From assembly GCA_028564925.1 (NCBI GenBank), contig CM053030.1:404813603-404877602 (forward strand): a stretch of DNA of 64,000 nucleotides. Direction: 5' to 3'. The translations under genes and the position numbers were made by a program. This document shows positions 35,096 through 46,438 of the stretch, in pieces. The notes under the pieces are model-generated. The model saw only the letters and a program-made list of their open reading frames with translations. It was not told where the DNA came from and searched no databases. The first letter of the stretch is position 1, and every line of letters starts with the position of its first letter. Source of the DNA: Lithobates sylvaticus. Taxonomy: Eukaryota > Chordata > Amphibia > Anura > Ranidae.

Positions 35096-35420
35096 CTGGT
35101 CTCCTTGATCAGGACCGATGTCCCTCTGACAGCCACCGCTGATCGGCTTTTTTTTTCTCCTCACGCCATCAGGAGAAAAAATAGCCGATTACTGGCTCTG
35201 TTTACATCACATGATCAGCTGTCATTGGCTGACAGCTGAACACATGGTAAGGGGTCGGGATGTCATTGACTCGCCGCTGATCACAAAGCAGGCTGCACGT
35301 GCCCTGCAGGCCGCTCGAGCACGGGAGGATGTCATATGATGGCCTTCTGGCAAAGTAGGTCCACGCTGTAGCCGTCATTTGGCTATAGCGTGGGCGGAAA
35401 GTGGTTAAATATCTTTCTGT

Positions 35421-38400
35421 TAGTGTTGGACGAACAGTTCGAGGTGAGCAAAAGTTCAGCCCGAACATCGCCTGTTCACCCAATCAGTGAACACACAAAT
35501 TGTTAACATCCCACAGAAAGCTTTTGCATTGTGTTGCAGTGGAGATAGATAGAGCAGGGCTCAGTTTGCTACTAGCAAGTAAGTGTGTTTACTTATTGTG
35601 ACTCTGAGTGTAGAGTGTCAGTGTAAAGTGTTAGTATAGTGCAGTGTGTAACACAACTTTGCATAACCTTTTTTTGCTGTATACAGTGCTGTATACCCTT
35701 TCTTTTTTTGTTGTTTGCTGTATGTTTTTTTTTTTTGTCCCCCGCCTGCCCAGTTTTTTTTTAATTGTCAGCTGCAGTTTTTCTGACTGCGACGCTGGTG
35801 TTCCCCCTTTTTCATTTTTTATCTGTCAGCATCAGTCCTCAATTTAAAGTGCACCAAACACCACTGTTCATTCAAAAAAGTGGATCCAATCACACATTTC
35901 CCTGTTTCTATTAAATTTTCGTAAGGAGCCCCCCCCCCCCCCCCGAGGCAGACTTTCCCATGCCACTATAAGGGGACCATCAGCATCTATGTCCACAGGC
36001 AAAGTGGACGTGGGCAGGCAGGGCACATTTGTCTCCATTTAGTGATGTTGCCCGTGCTATGGAACCACAGCATGTAAAGGAGGTGGTGGACTGGCTTACT
36101 AAACCGTCCTCATCATCTATGACCCAAGCTGACACTAGTGCGCAATCTACCGCAGCTGCCATGGTGGCTGTTCTGCCTCCCTGACCACAGCTACTTCTGC
36201 CATAGCTCCAGCATCATGCATCATGCATGGAGGAGTCAGCTGGATTATTTGAACATAGCATCAGCCTCTTGCTTCTTGACGATGCACAGACATTACTTGA
36301 TTCTGATATTGGTTCTGAGGTAGAGGAAGGGAGTAACATGAGGCTACAGAGAGGGGAGAACACTGATAAACAACAAATTGGCAGTCATGTTCCCCCAGCC
36401 GCATCGCATTGCCAAGTTGGCTCCAGCGATGATAAGGATGGAGGGAATGATGAGGTCACTGACGCCACTTGGGTGCTGGATAAAGCAGAAAAGGAAAGTG
36501 AGGGGGAGGAACAACCCCAATGAGGAAGGATGTCCTCCAGAGACAGCCATCATGGAAGAGTAGAGAGCAGCCACCCTATTCCATCAGATTGTGGAGCTGT
36601 TATCTCTCAGCACACTTCCCACAGCTCAAAAAAAAACAGCCATTTGGGTACCACTTGCTTGACAAGGCATTTAACCTCCCATCACCTAGCCCATTGGCAA
36701 GAGCCCCTGAAAGCCACACACAAGGGACACAATTCTTCTCCTCCTCACTTCTTACCTTTCATGTCTACCCCCGCTATATCTCATGACCTCTCAGCAGCCT
36801 CCGCTGACATAGATGATGGTGTAGCAAAGATTGTCACAGGTCCTTGCAACAGATCTGCCAGCAGCACAACACAACCTGTAGAGTATAGCTAGCAATTTTC
36901 TCTGCCCCAGCTGCTGCAGCGAAAAAAAATCAATTACCTGCCGCCCACATGCCAGTGTATAAATACCAGCTTGTCCAAATTGCTGGCTTTCAGAACTCTG
37001 CCTGGTGGATTCTGCCCCCTTCCATGAATTTGCAGAATGTGCTGTACCAGAATGGCAGGTTCCCAATCGCTATTTCTTTGCATGTAAGGCCATTCCAGCT
37101 CTGTACTATCACGTGGAAGGCAATGTTTTGGCAGCATTGGGCAAGATAGTCAGCCACAAGGTCCACATTACTGCTGACACGTGATAGAGGAAGCATGGTC
37201 AGGGATAATATATTTAGTTCACAGCACACTGGGTAACTCTGCTTGCAACTAGGAAGGATGCAGGACAGGGCTCAATGCTGGAGCATGCTGGAGCTTGTTT
37301 TGTCTCCACGTCTCCATACAGCTGGTGGTAATTATGCAAGATCTGTCAACTCCACCCCCTCCTCCCCCTCCATGTCCTCCTTTGCTGGATTGTCATATGA
37401 ACCACCAGTACCCTCTAAGCATTCAATGAATCAGGCTAAAAGATGCCATGCAGTGCTTCAGCCAGTCAGTCTAGGGGAGAAGAGCCACACTAGAGGAGAG
37501 ATTCTTTCAGCTCTGCAGGGACAGGCCCAGAGGTGGTTCACGCCATGGAAGCTTGAGCCAGGAATGGTGGTGTGTGATAATGGCACAAACCTTCTGTCCC
37601 CTCTACTACAGGGAAAGTTGACATATGTACCATGCCTGGCACATGTCAATTTGGTGGTGCAGCATTTCTTAAACAGGTACCCAGTTTTACAAGATCTTCT
37701 AAAGCAGGCCAGAAGAGTCTGTAGCCATTTCAGGTGGTCATACACAGCCAGTGTTCAGTTGGCTAAAATTCATCAGGAATTCCACCTGCCCATAAACTAC
37801 CTGATTTGTGACAGGCCACCAGGTGCAACTCCACTTTGGCAATGCTGCAGCAGCTGCACATGCAGCAGAGGGTTGTCAATGAGTACCTGTGTGAGTATGG
37901 AACAAGGACAGGCACAGGGCAGCTTGGCTTTTTTCCCCCACACCAATGGCTGCTGATAAAGGATGCATGCACTGTATTGTCACCATTCAAGCAGGCAACA
38001 AGGATGGCGAGCCATGCTAATGCATGCCTCAGTGACACAATCCCACTTGTGTTCCTGCTGGAGCATATTCTGCATGATATTGTGGACAGGGTACTCGAGG
38101 CAGAGCAGTGGGAGGAAGAGAACTTTCTTTCCTCTCAAGGTCTGCTTTATGCAGACACCATTCTTGTAATGCCACAGAACACACAAGAGGAGAGGGAGGA
38201 GGAGGATTCTGGTAGTTTTGGAGGCATAGAAGCAGAGGAAGACATATGTCAAACCTTAAGAGATGGTTTTCAGTACCCAGAAACCTTGGGAGTAGTGTGT
38301 GGCTGGGAGGAGGCAGTTCCAGATACTGTAATCCTCAGTGACCCTGAGGACTCTGCATGCAACCTGCAGTGCATGGGCTCCCTTATTCTTCAAACCTGTG

Positions 38401-39687
38401 AAAGGACCCAAGAATTTGTGGCATCAAGGATAAGGAGCATTATTGGTTGACAACCCTCCTTGACCACCTTTACAAGGGTTAAGTCTCAGAACTCATCCTG
38501 CCCTTGCAGAGGGTGTACAGGATGAAATATCTTGAGAACACCTTAACGCCTTTCCAGTCTCTGGTAAGTTACAGTCTCATGGAAAAGCTAGTTTTGGGGC
38601 TTCTGTTGGTCAAAGGAGAAGCGGTGGAGAAGAGGACCGCCTCAGTGATGCATTTAAAAAAAATTTCAGTCCTCGGCTCCCAGGGCTGTCAGATTCAAGA
38701 TCCTATCAGCAGCATCTGTATCATATAGTGGAAGATTATCTAGGGGCGAAAACAGACATGGAGAGCTTTCCAGTAGACGATAAATTGGGTTTCTGGGTCA
38801 TGAGAATAGACCACTGGTCAGAACTTGCCCAGTGTGCAATTGAGCTGCTGGGCTGTTCTGAATCCAGCATACTTTCTGAACGGGCATTCAGTGCTGCCAG
38901 AAGTTTTAACACAAATAGAAGAGCGTGTCTGTCCACAGACCCTGTTGACCGGCTGACATTTGTCAAAATGAATAAGTCCTGGATTAGCACCAGCTATCAA
39001 GCCCCTGATGCCGATGTCGCTGATTAAGTGTTATTGGGATGTCGAATCTCTGCAAGACTATCTAGGCTGTCTAGCTTTATGGGTGTTGATTTTATCTTGA
39101 AGTCATTTTTTGGTATAGATTTCTGTTTGACAGGTGTATCAAATTTCAGTTTTATACAGCAAGGCCAATTCTAGCTTTCATAAGAGTACCTCCTATAGAG
39201 ACAACAGAATTTATCCAAACAATCTCTAATCTTGTTTCAAGTGCACTAAATTGTGGCCCCAAGCCATTACTAAATAAAGAGAGCTTGCTGGAAAAATCAA
39301 TTTAAATGTAATTTTCTTTTCTTTATAAATGTCAGTTTTGCTGCAGCATGTTCTATACATGGTACAGATGCGCCACTTTACAGGCAGACTAAGGGGATCC
39401 ACCAGGCACTATATTTAAAGGCATTTTTCATTTTTATTGTATCACTTTAAGCATCATTACAATCACTGCTCTTTTAAAAAAAAAAAATTTAAATGTTTTT
39501 TTATATTGGTACATGTCCCCCAGGGCAGCAGCCGGGCTCCCATACCCTTTTTTATAGACAATAATTTGCACATAAGCCTTTTGATTTTTCCTGTTCAGGT
39601 CCTATAGACTTCAATGGGGTACGCAATGTTCGAGAGTTCTGGCAGAAACCAAACCGGGGGGGGGGGGGAGTGTTTGGTCCATCCCTG
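35421..39687 (+). mobile_element. hAT transposon copy 2, near full length, decayed
   Basis: The 4.27-kb element starts TAGTGTTGGACGAACAGTTC and ends GTTTGGTCCATCCCTG, an imperfect inverted pair. The flanking 8-mers CTTTCTGT and CTTCCTAA are only partly alike, so the duplication is eroded. The non-coding left part has (AGTGT)-rich and T-rich stretches, then the transposase region at about 36,000-39,027, then a tail as in copy 1 with a G-run at 39,653-39,669. It begins 12 bp after the TTAA of the preceding MITE. Confidence 0.8.
36000..39027 (+). pseudogene. hAT transposase pseudogene
   Basis: Pieces of a ZBED/Ac-type hAT transposase, in order. There is an acidic, low-complexity N-terminal part (36,227-36,523), then weakly readable segments. 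The core at 37,243-37,850 has GMVVCDNGTNLLSPLLQG, YVPCLAHVNLVVQHFL and HFRWSYTASVQLAKIHQEFH. The region LQQLHMQQRVVNEYLCEYG and PHQWLLIKDACTVLSPFKQA (37,845-38,000) matches copy 1. The hATC dimerisation domain is at 38,728-39,027 with CAIELLGCSESSILSERAFS. A TGA/TAA-ended C-terminus follows at about 39,025. Many frame changes and stops exist and no BED zinc finger can be read. It is non-functional. Confidence 0.82.
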
Positions 39688-39695
39688 CTTCCTAA

Positions 39696-40203
39696 AGGAT
39701 AATTGATAACGAATACTAAACCTCATCCTAAAACATAGAATTACAGAAGCAGAAACCCTTAATGTTGCCCACTTAAGTGAAAGTTCTCTTTTTTCATCAG
39801 TTAGACTGTGTGCATGTGCTTTTTTGTTAGTTTTTTTTGGGGGGTATGTAGGGTAGTTTAGTTGACTTAAGTTAGTGTTTTTTGCTCTCGTGTTTTTTTC
39901 TTTTTGTGTATAATTTTTTTTTATTTTACGTTTACTGTTTTTTTCCACTGTCTCTACATTTCTGTACAGAAAATGTAAAACAATGAGGCTAATAAAGGAC
40001 TATTCTCTGGCACGAAGGTCCATTACATCTTAAAACAGCTACTGTCCCATTACAGCCTTAAAATCCACTAAAAAACCTTAATTTCACCTTCACTATTGAC
40101 TGCAATGTATTTAGCTAAAAATCACAAAATGTCTCCAAAATGTGTTTTTTTTTTTTTGCTAAAATTGTAGGGAAATTAAAATCCTCAGTTTCGCTCATGC
40201 TTC
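39696..40203. other. No recognisable feature
   Basis: T-rich non-coding sequence between the hAT and the first ~420-bp Harbinger MITE. Confidence 0.4.
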
Positions 40204-40206
40204 TTA

Positions 40207-40632
40207 AGCCCCATACACACGCGCGGACAATCCGTGGACCAGGTCCGTCGGACCATGTCCGTCATACTTTGTCTGATGTTGGTTTTGCGTACACACGATC
40301 GGACAAAGTTGTCGGAAAATCCGATCATTCTGAACGTGGTGACGTTTGTTGCCTACGACGGGACTACGTAGAGGCTAGTAGCCAATAGCTTTGGTCTTGT
40401 AATGTGATCTGAGCATGCGTAGCACTTTGTCCGGTCGGACAAGCGTACACACGCTCGGATTTGGTGTGATCGGACCGGGTTGACGGGAAATCTTTCCAGC
40501 AGGAGATAAGACTTTGTCCGACGGACAAACCGACGAACACTGTCCGATGGTGCATACACACGGTCTGATTTTTCAACAACCTTGTCCGATCGGACCAAAT
40601 TGATGAAAAAGTCCGACCGTGTGTATGGGGCT
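40207..40632. mobile_element. Harbinger MITE 1 (426 bp)
   Basis: Ends AGCCCCATACACACG and CGTGTGTATGGGGCT, with TTA at 40,204-40,206 and 40,633-40,635, as expected of PIF/Harbinger. Repeated (T)TGTCCGATCGGAC-like motifs occur in both orientations through the element. It has no transposase. Confidence 0.85.
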
Positions 40633-40635
40633 TTA

Positions 40636-40974
40636 GAGATCATTGGAGTCCAGGAGGAGGAAACAACAACCCATCTCCTACCTTTCACTTTCCTTATACT
40701 TCTTTAATTCTCTATTTCTGGTATCCTTCTCCTCTTTTTCTTTAATTACTTACACAACTCTTCTATTGATTTTGCGCACGTTTTCTTAATTCTTCCTGCC
40801 ACTATTTACATCCCAAATTATTAAGAGAAACTCTAAACACCTGGTCATTTGATCCCATCACCTTCCTTTGATATAACCTTCCTGGTTTATCTAACTATAT
40901 TGCAATGTCTAAATAAGACAGACTGAGCTTGTCCTGAGGCTTGACCAATCAGAATAGATAGCTTTACTGTACTG
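40636..40974. other. No recognisable feature
   Basis: Short non-coding spacer between two Harbinger MITEs. Confidence 0.4.
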
Positions 40975-40977
40975 TAA

Positions 40978-41400
40978 TGGCCCGTACACACGATCGGACT
41001 TTCCAAAAACAAAACCGTGGAATTTTGTTCAAAGGTTGTTGGCTCCAACTTGTCTTGCATACACACGGTCACGCAAATGTTGGCCAACAATTACAAACTT
41101 AGTGATGTACAAGACGTACGGCGAGCCGATAAAAAGGAAGTTCAATAGTCATGCTCACCCTTTGGGCTTCTTCTGCTAATGTTGTGTTTGGTGAGCATTG
41201 ATTCCGAGCATATGTGGACTTCTGTGCAACGGACTTGTGTACACACGATCGGAAAGTCCAACAACAAAATTTGTTGGTGGAAAATTTGAGAACCTGCTAG
41301 CCAACATTTGTTCTATGGAGCATACACACGGTCGGACTTTCCGCCAACAAGCTCACATCCAACATTTGTTGTCGGAAAATCCGATTGTGTGTATGGGGCA
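40978..41400. mobile_element. Harbinger MITE 2 (423 bp)
   Basis: Ends TGGCCCGTACACACGATCGG and CGATTGTGTGTATGGGGCA, with TAA at 40,975-40,977 and 41,401-41,403. The centre carries TACAAGACGTACGGCGAGC...AAAAAGGAAG, the inverse of the block near the right end of the autonomous Harbinger (about 53,500-53,545). It is non-autonomous. Confidence 0.88.
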
Positions 41401-41403
41401 TAA

Positions 41404-43058
41404 CAGCCAGGGGCGAACTGACAACCCATGGAGCCCCCAGGCAATAGGATATCATGGGGCCCCACTGTGTCCCTGTCCACACTCAAGCCACACAAAACAC
41501 CACCTACTTATTGCACTGCGCCCACATTACATACGTTCATCCCTTTCCCCTTTAGCTGCAGTGGTAGCATGATGATGATGTACACATGCTGCAGCAGGAA
41601 TTAAACCCCCTATTGCTTTTGGTGAGTGATTGTGACCCATTCAAGTGACTAGGGCCACTCTGCAAACACCTTGCAACCATGCGCAATGCACGCAGTTGCA
41701 GCAGGCTAGTGTGGGATCCAAGGGGTTAAAGCAGGTGATGAGGAGGCAATACAACACCTCCTCACTGCCTGCTTTAAAGGGGTTGTAAACCATCAAGGTT
41801 TTTCACCTTAATGCATTCTATGCAAAAATTGTACACAGACCTGAGATGACCATCACGGCTCTTGCAGTTGATGTCTCTCCTCCCCGGCTTCTCCTCCTCC
41901 TCTCTGTATACAGCAGAGTCTAGGAGGAGGATCCTTGTGAGCTCTGTGTGGTGTGCAGAGCTGCAGGCACAGGAGGGAGAGATGTTGGTGTTGGCTGCTA
42001 CACAGGAACGATCCCTGCGCGAGGGAGCCCGATCACCCTGCAGGAGATGTGGGGAAGGTGTCCTGAGTGCCCAACACTAGCGTTCTCCTTCCAGGCCAGT
42101 TACCGAAGCTCAGTGCTGGAACTTGTTCAAGAACTTGGCTCCGGGATAAAAAAAAGATTCCTTGGGACGGAGGTACTCTCATGGGGACCCCTGCTGGCCC
42201 CCGGCCCTCAGGCGGTGCCCGAGTGCCCTAATCGTAACCGCTATACCTTGCAACATGTTATTTTTTTTTTGACATGCTGCAAATAAAGAAAAGAATATAG
42301 TGTATGAATTAGGAAATTTTGTCCTGCTCATTAGTTACCAATTCCATTCATCTTAATTCAAGTCCATTTCTATGTTGGACATATGAAAATACAAATGGTG
42401 ATCACACTTTGATAAATAATGTCTCTATGCTAAAGAGTCATCTAAATATATTTTACCAGGACAATGTCATGAAAAAAACGTATTTAATACCTTTTTTTCC
42501 CCCTCTATTTTTTATTCGTCATATTTAGTTTTAAAGGGGATTCAGGCAAGCATATGAAAATCAGATTAGCATAACATCTTTTTTAACTAGGACATGCTTA
42601 GGCTAATGATTTTGCAACATTCAAGGACATTTCAATAAATGTTAATACGTTGCCATAATGATTACACAAATTCTCTTTAGTGAGGATGTTGTAGCAGTTT
42701 AATGTTCCTGGGATAACATGTAGTACAATTCTGACTGAGCACATAGCAGCGAGCCAAGCCAGAGCATCCTGATCTGTTTTCATGACCTTCCTTAAGTGCA
42801 GCCACATTTGGCAGAAGGGCAATCACAAGCTACATAGAAAACATGTAAACCAATCACAGGGTAAACACACACACAGAGGGACTTATGCATCAGAGACCGA
42901 AAAATTATGATTTTGCTCTATAGCTATTAGGCATATTCAAACCTTTTTATTCCAATTCTCAATTTCTAGGTTTAAATCTGTTTGCAGCCTGTGGTGCAGT
43001 CCTTAAAATGTACTCTTTTATACATGGGGCCAAGAAAATACATATGACAGTAAATAAT
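41404..43058. other. No gene; short frog-repeat fragment
   Basis: At about 41,773-41,835 the sequence AAAGGGGTTGTAAACCATCA ... CACCTTAATGCATTCTATGC resembles a common frog MITE end. A 112-codon open frame at 41,948-42,286 has no recognisable domain. Nothing else stands out. Confidence 0.35.
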
Positions 43059-43288
43059 GTAGCATCCTCTAGTTAGGTAGGTGCTAGAGTGAGGATTTTC
43101 TGTCAGAGTAGGTAAATTTAGGCAGACTTAGCCAGTAGCTTGGCCTGTTTTTTTCATTGTGGGCTGGGAGTAGCTTAAGGCAGTAGCTGGTGACTCATTG
43201 GCAGCATCACTGTCCCCTCCTTCTTCTTTCTAGAAGGTTCTAGAAGGAGAGGAGGAGGGGAGAGGTAGAGCTGCCTGGGGTATTCTTA

Positions 43289-43500
43289 TGCCGCGTACAC
43301 ACGAAGGGACTATCCCGCGGGATTATCCGCTGGACCGAAGTCCAGCGGATAATCCCCTCGTGTGTGGCCGCCGGCGGACTTTTTTTGGCCAAAGTACGGC
43401 GGACTAAAGTTTCAAGTTTTGTTTTCAAATTATCCGCTGGACTTGGCAGTCCAGCGGATAATCCGGTCGTGTGTAGTATGGTCCGGCGTACCAAAAAGGA
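43289..43500 (+). repeat. Left terminal/subterminal region of Harbinger
   Basis: TIR TGCCGCGTACACACG is followed by a perfect snap-back palindrome: arms GGGATTATCCGCTGGAC (43,319-43,335) and its complement (43,340-43,356) around a CGAA loop. Further ATTATCCGCTGGACTTGGCA and AGTCCAGCGGATAATCC pairs follow at about 43,427-43,462. These repeated CCGCTGGAC/GTCCAGCGG words are the likely protein-binding sites of the end. Confidence 0.8.
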
Positions 43501-43730
43501 CGCATGCTCAGTAGCTATTATGTCACGGACTCGCTCGGTCTGGTAAAACTAGCCTTCGTTTTGAAGCTCGCACAATCGTCACGCTGCTGAATTTTTTTTT
43601 TTTTTTTTTTTCTGACAGCGGGATTTGTATGTTATCGTACTTGAAGAATGATTTTGCCTTGCTGCTTGTATATTCACGCAGAGTACTCCCGAACGTTTTT
43701 TCTTCAGCATTCTTTAGTGAAGTTATATAT

Positions 43731-43731
<1 letters not shown>

Positions 43732-43761
<30 letters not shown>

Positions 43762-43771
43762 TATATCTCTA

Positions 43772-43830
<59 letters not shown>

Positions 43831-43901
43831 AGATATCCAAATCACCAAATGAAAAATATATCTATATTTCTCAATAAGCCCAAAAAAATATATATCGATA
43901 T

Positions 43902-43932
<31 letters not shown>

Positions 43933-43966
43933 AATATATATAGATATATAGATCTATACGTGTATA

Positions 43967-44026
<60 letters not shown>

Positions 44027-44050
44027 GTACATATATCTCTATATAGATAT
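43732..44050. repeat. Long interrupted TA microsatellite
   Basis: About 320 bp of (TA)n with GATATC-type and short unique interruptions. The second Harbinger copy has the same tract at the same place but longer (about 62,575-63,007). Confidence 0.95.
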
Positions 44051-44575
44051 TTTTTATTATTTGTTGGTTATCAAAAGGATTAGTTATTACACATGATACA
44101 ATTGTGGAGTCAGCAGAGCTTGCCCTTAATTCAGATCTTAACCCTCACCTTTCCAGCGACTGCACTTGCAGTTCCATTGAAGTTGCACTTTACACTTGTA
44201 TTGTCAAATGAATGTTTAGACATGTACCTGCCTACTCCTAAAGAAACTATGTTTTTGAATACCAAGCACGTATATCATTATTTGATGAAAATTAAATGAC
44301 CATTTATTCTGGTTAAAACAAACAAGGCAAAACAAAATAGGAAGGCAACACTGGAGCCACTTGTAGATTTTGTGAAGACTTTTTGCCCCAACGGCAGACA
44401 CCAAGTTTGTGAAGCCAAAAATTAAGCTTGGGCACATTTCATCCAATATAGGGAGCACAAGAAGATTGACCAGGAATCAGACAGACCAGGAACAGCAGCA
44501 GATGACATCTATGTCCCCAAGCTGTGGCACTACAACAGCCTGTGTCTTCTGTGAGACCAGACTGAAGCCAGGCAA

Positions 44576-45968
44576 TCACTTCCGACTCTTCCCACCACGC
44601 TGCCCTGCACTCTTCCCTGCAGTCTTCCCTGCACGCTTCCTTGGAGGCTGACTTGTGGTAGGAGGAGGAGTAGGAGGAGGAGGAGGAGGAGAAGAAGGAA
44701 GACGAGGAGGAGGAGGAGGAGAAGTTGGTGTCGGGCCTTCATGGGTCAGGCGGGTGGATTCTCGTAATTCACCCCTCAAACCCCCCCTAATTGCATCAGA
44801 AATGAGGCCCTCACACAGGTGCCGTTGGCCCCTCTCCATTTCCAGCAACCTGCTGGACAAGTAGCTGGCATAGGCCTCTTCTGGAAGGGGGGTTTGTCGA
44901 GAATCGCACTCGCCTTCCGAATCAGTTGGAGTGATTCCTCCTCAACAATGGTCATCCTCCTGGGCCTTCTTGGGGGTAAGGGCAGGGGTGGAGGTAGACT
45001 TCTTCTTAATTGGGTCTGGCTGTCACTCTGGCTCGTGCTGGGCCCAGCCACCTCCTGGCTCTCGCTGGTCATGTCCTCCTCCTCCATACCACTTGTCCCG
45101 GCATCATCCTGGGTCAGCTCATCCTGTGTGCAAATAAAAACAAAAATCAAACACCTGTTTTGTGGTTTCTGGCCTCCTCAATCATCCAATTGTAAACTTA
45201 TGAACGAGCATCTAAATTTTCCAAAAGATCCAAAAGGCTATCATTTGGACCCCTGCATTTTCCAAGCAGATCACCAATGTTGTCTAACGCTTTTTTTGCC
45301 ACTACTGGATGTATGTATACACTATATATGTATCGATATGTTGCACCAACACTTTTTAGAAGTGTGCTGAATTTTTGTCAGTTTTTTTTCACAATTCTGA
45401 GTTCAGGGTGTTAATTGTTTCACATTTTAACGTTTACAGCATTAATATTCACACAATCACAATTTAGGCTACTAAATATATACCTGGCTCCAGCTGGGCG
45501 CATCAGCCTGCTCCAAGGTGGAGGGGTCTTCTCCTTCGTGGAAGCCTCAGCTGGGGTGGAGGGAAGAGTGGAGGGAAGAGTGGAGGGAAGGGTGGAGGGA
45601 AGAGTGGACAGTGATTGCCTGGGTTCCATCTGGTCACCTATAAAAGTCAGTTGGTTGTAGTACCACAGCTTGGGTACATAAACATTCTCTGCTGCTGCTC
45701 CTGATCTGACTGATTCCTCAATCTTCTTGCGCTCCCGCTTGTACATGTGCCTTAAACTTGCAATTCTGGCTTCCACAAACTTGGTGTTTGCGTTGGGGAC
45801 TTGAGTCTTCACAAAAGCCACAAGTGGCCCCAGTGTTGCCTTCCGGACATCCCTATTGCCATATAAAGGGTTCTTGAGCTGCCACAGGTTGGTATTTTTT
45901 CTGTACAGGGCAATGAATTCGGACATGAACTGCTGGTCCTTGAATGGATTCAACTGGGGTGCTGACAT
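44576..45968 (-). pseudogene. MADF-domain DNA-binding protein gene of Harbinger (two exons, frameshifted)
   Basis: Exon 1 is 45,968-45,484, starting MSAPQLNPFKDQQF. Its MADF domain (about residues 14-112) includes FIALYRKNTNLW, ARIASLRHMYKRERKKIEES, GAAAENVYVPKLWYYNQLTF, and is followed by a PSTL repeat. A donor (CAG|GTATAT) and an acceptor (TTGCACACAG|GAT) define a 360-bp intron. Exon 2 is 45,123-44,576: acidic start DELTQDDAGTSG, PPRRPRR, then a helix-rich, BESS-like tail (LLEMERGQRHLCEGLISDAI), a proline run and the basic end KRAGKTAGKSAG. Two 1-bp deletions are inferred. One is near 45,530, because exon 1 reads on as DPSTLEQADAPSWSQ in the phase that joins exon 2. One is near 44,890, where copy 2 has one base more. 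MADF proteins bind DNA and are known partners of PIF-like transposons in Drosophila. Confidence 0.8.
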
Positions 45969-46438
45969 GTTTGTTTCTGTTTTGTTAGTAATGGCAATAC
46001 AAAAGACCAAAAACACAAATGTTACTTAAAACGCACAACCAGTTTTTCTTACCAAACATTACACAACACACCCACACACAGGCAGCAACCCCTACACACA
46101 GGCAGCAACACAGGCAGCAACCCCTACACACAGGCAGCAACCCCTACACACAGGCAGCAACCCCTACACACAGGCAGCAACACACACATATCCTTAAAAA
46201 ATGCTGGCCCAAAACCCCAAAAAAACACAGTAATGCATCCTAGAAAACACTTACCTTCGTACAGAGCGCTCGCTACTTCCGTTCGGGAACACGTGGGCCC
46301 TCAAACAGCCTTATATACACTGCGCACGCGTCGAAGTCCGCCTGCGTCCTCCGCGTCGCCCGCCCATGACGTTCCTCCTGACGAGTATTCCCCGCCCCGC
46401 TTCCCCTCGTTGCATTGTTGGTGAATAAATTCATGAAT
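45969..46438. promoter_or_regulatory. Shared divergent promoter region of MADF and Myb genes
   Basis: 470 bp separates the two start codons. On the minus strand TATATAAGG (46,317-46,309) is a good TATA box for the MADF gene. The stretch 46,255-46,420 is CpG-rich (GCGCACGCGTCG, GTCCTCCGCGTCGCCC) and can serve both directions. No TATA is seen for the plus-strand gene. A 20-bp minisatellite lies in what would be the MADF 5' leader. Confidence 0.55.
46074..46187. repeat. 20-bp CAGGCAGCAACCCCTACACA minisatellite
   Basis: About six units in tandem, some shortened to CAGGCAGCAACA. It lies between the MADF start codon and its TATA box, so it would be transcribed as 5' leader. Confidence 0.9.

Larger units (their letters stand above)
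32367..35404. mobile_element. Composite of TTAA-flanked piggyBac-type MITE pieces
   Basis: TTAA at 32,363-32,366 precedes CCACTTGCCTACTGGGCACT, and GGCGGAAAGTGG precedes TTAA at 35,405-35,408, the same family as 21,439-23,906. The left piece runs to about 32,858 and includes the GATGGGCACTG minisatellite. A Tc1 fragment and ~760 bp of unassigned sequence follow. A right piece with the same minisatellite start (TTCATTGATATGCGCTGATG) begins near 34,595. The repeated start suggests two copies or a duplication, not one simply split element. Confidence 0.55.

Noticed and set aside
34594-35164. 145-codon minus-strand frame with MPISATYQ-like repeats as a repeat protein
   Set aside because: It is a translation of the minisatellite. 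All three frames are open and the same occurs in each MITE copy.
43648-44046. 132-codon Ile/Tyr frame in the TA tract
   Set aside because: Pure (TA)n translation.
44530-44742. Poly-leucine frame on the minus strand as a signal peptide or membrane gene
   Set aside because: It overlaps the proline-coding (CCT)n part of the MADF exon in another frame.
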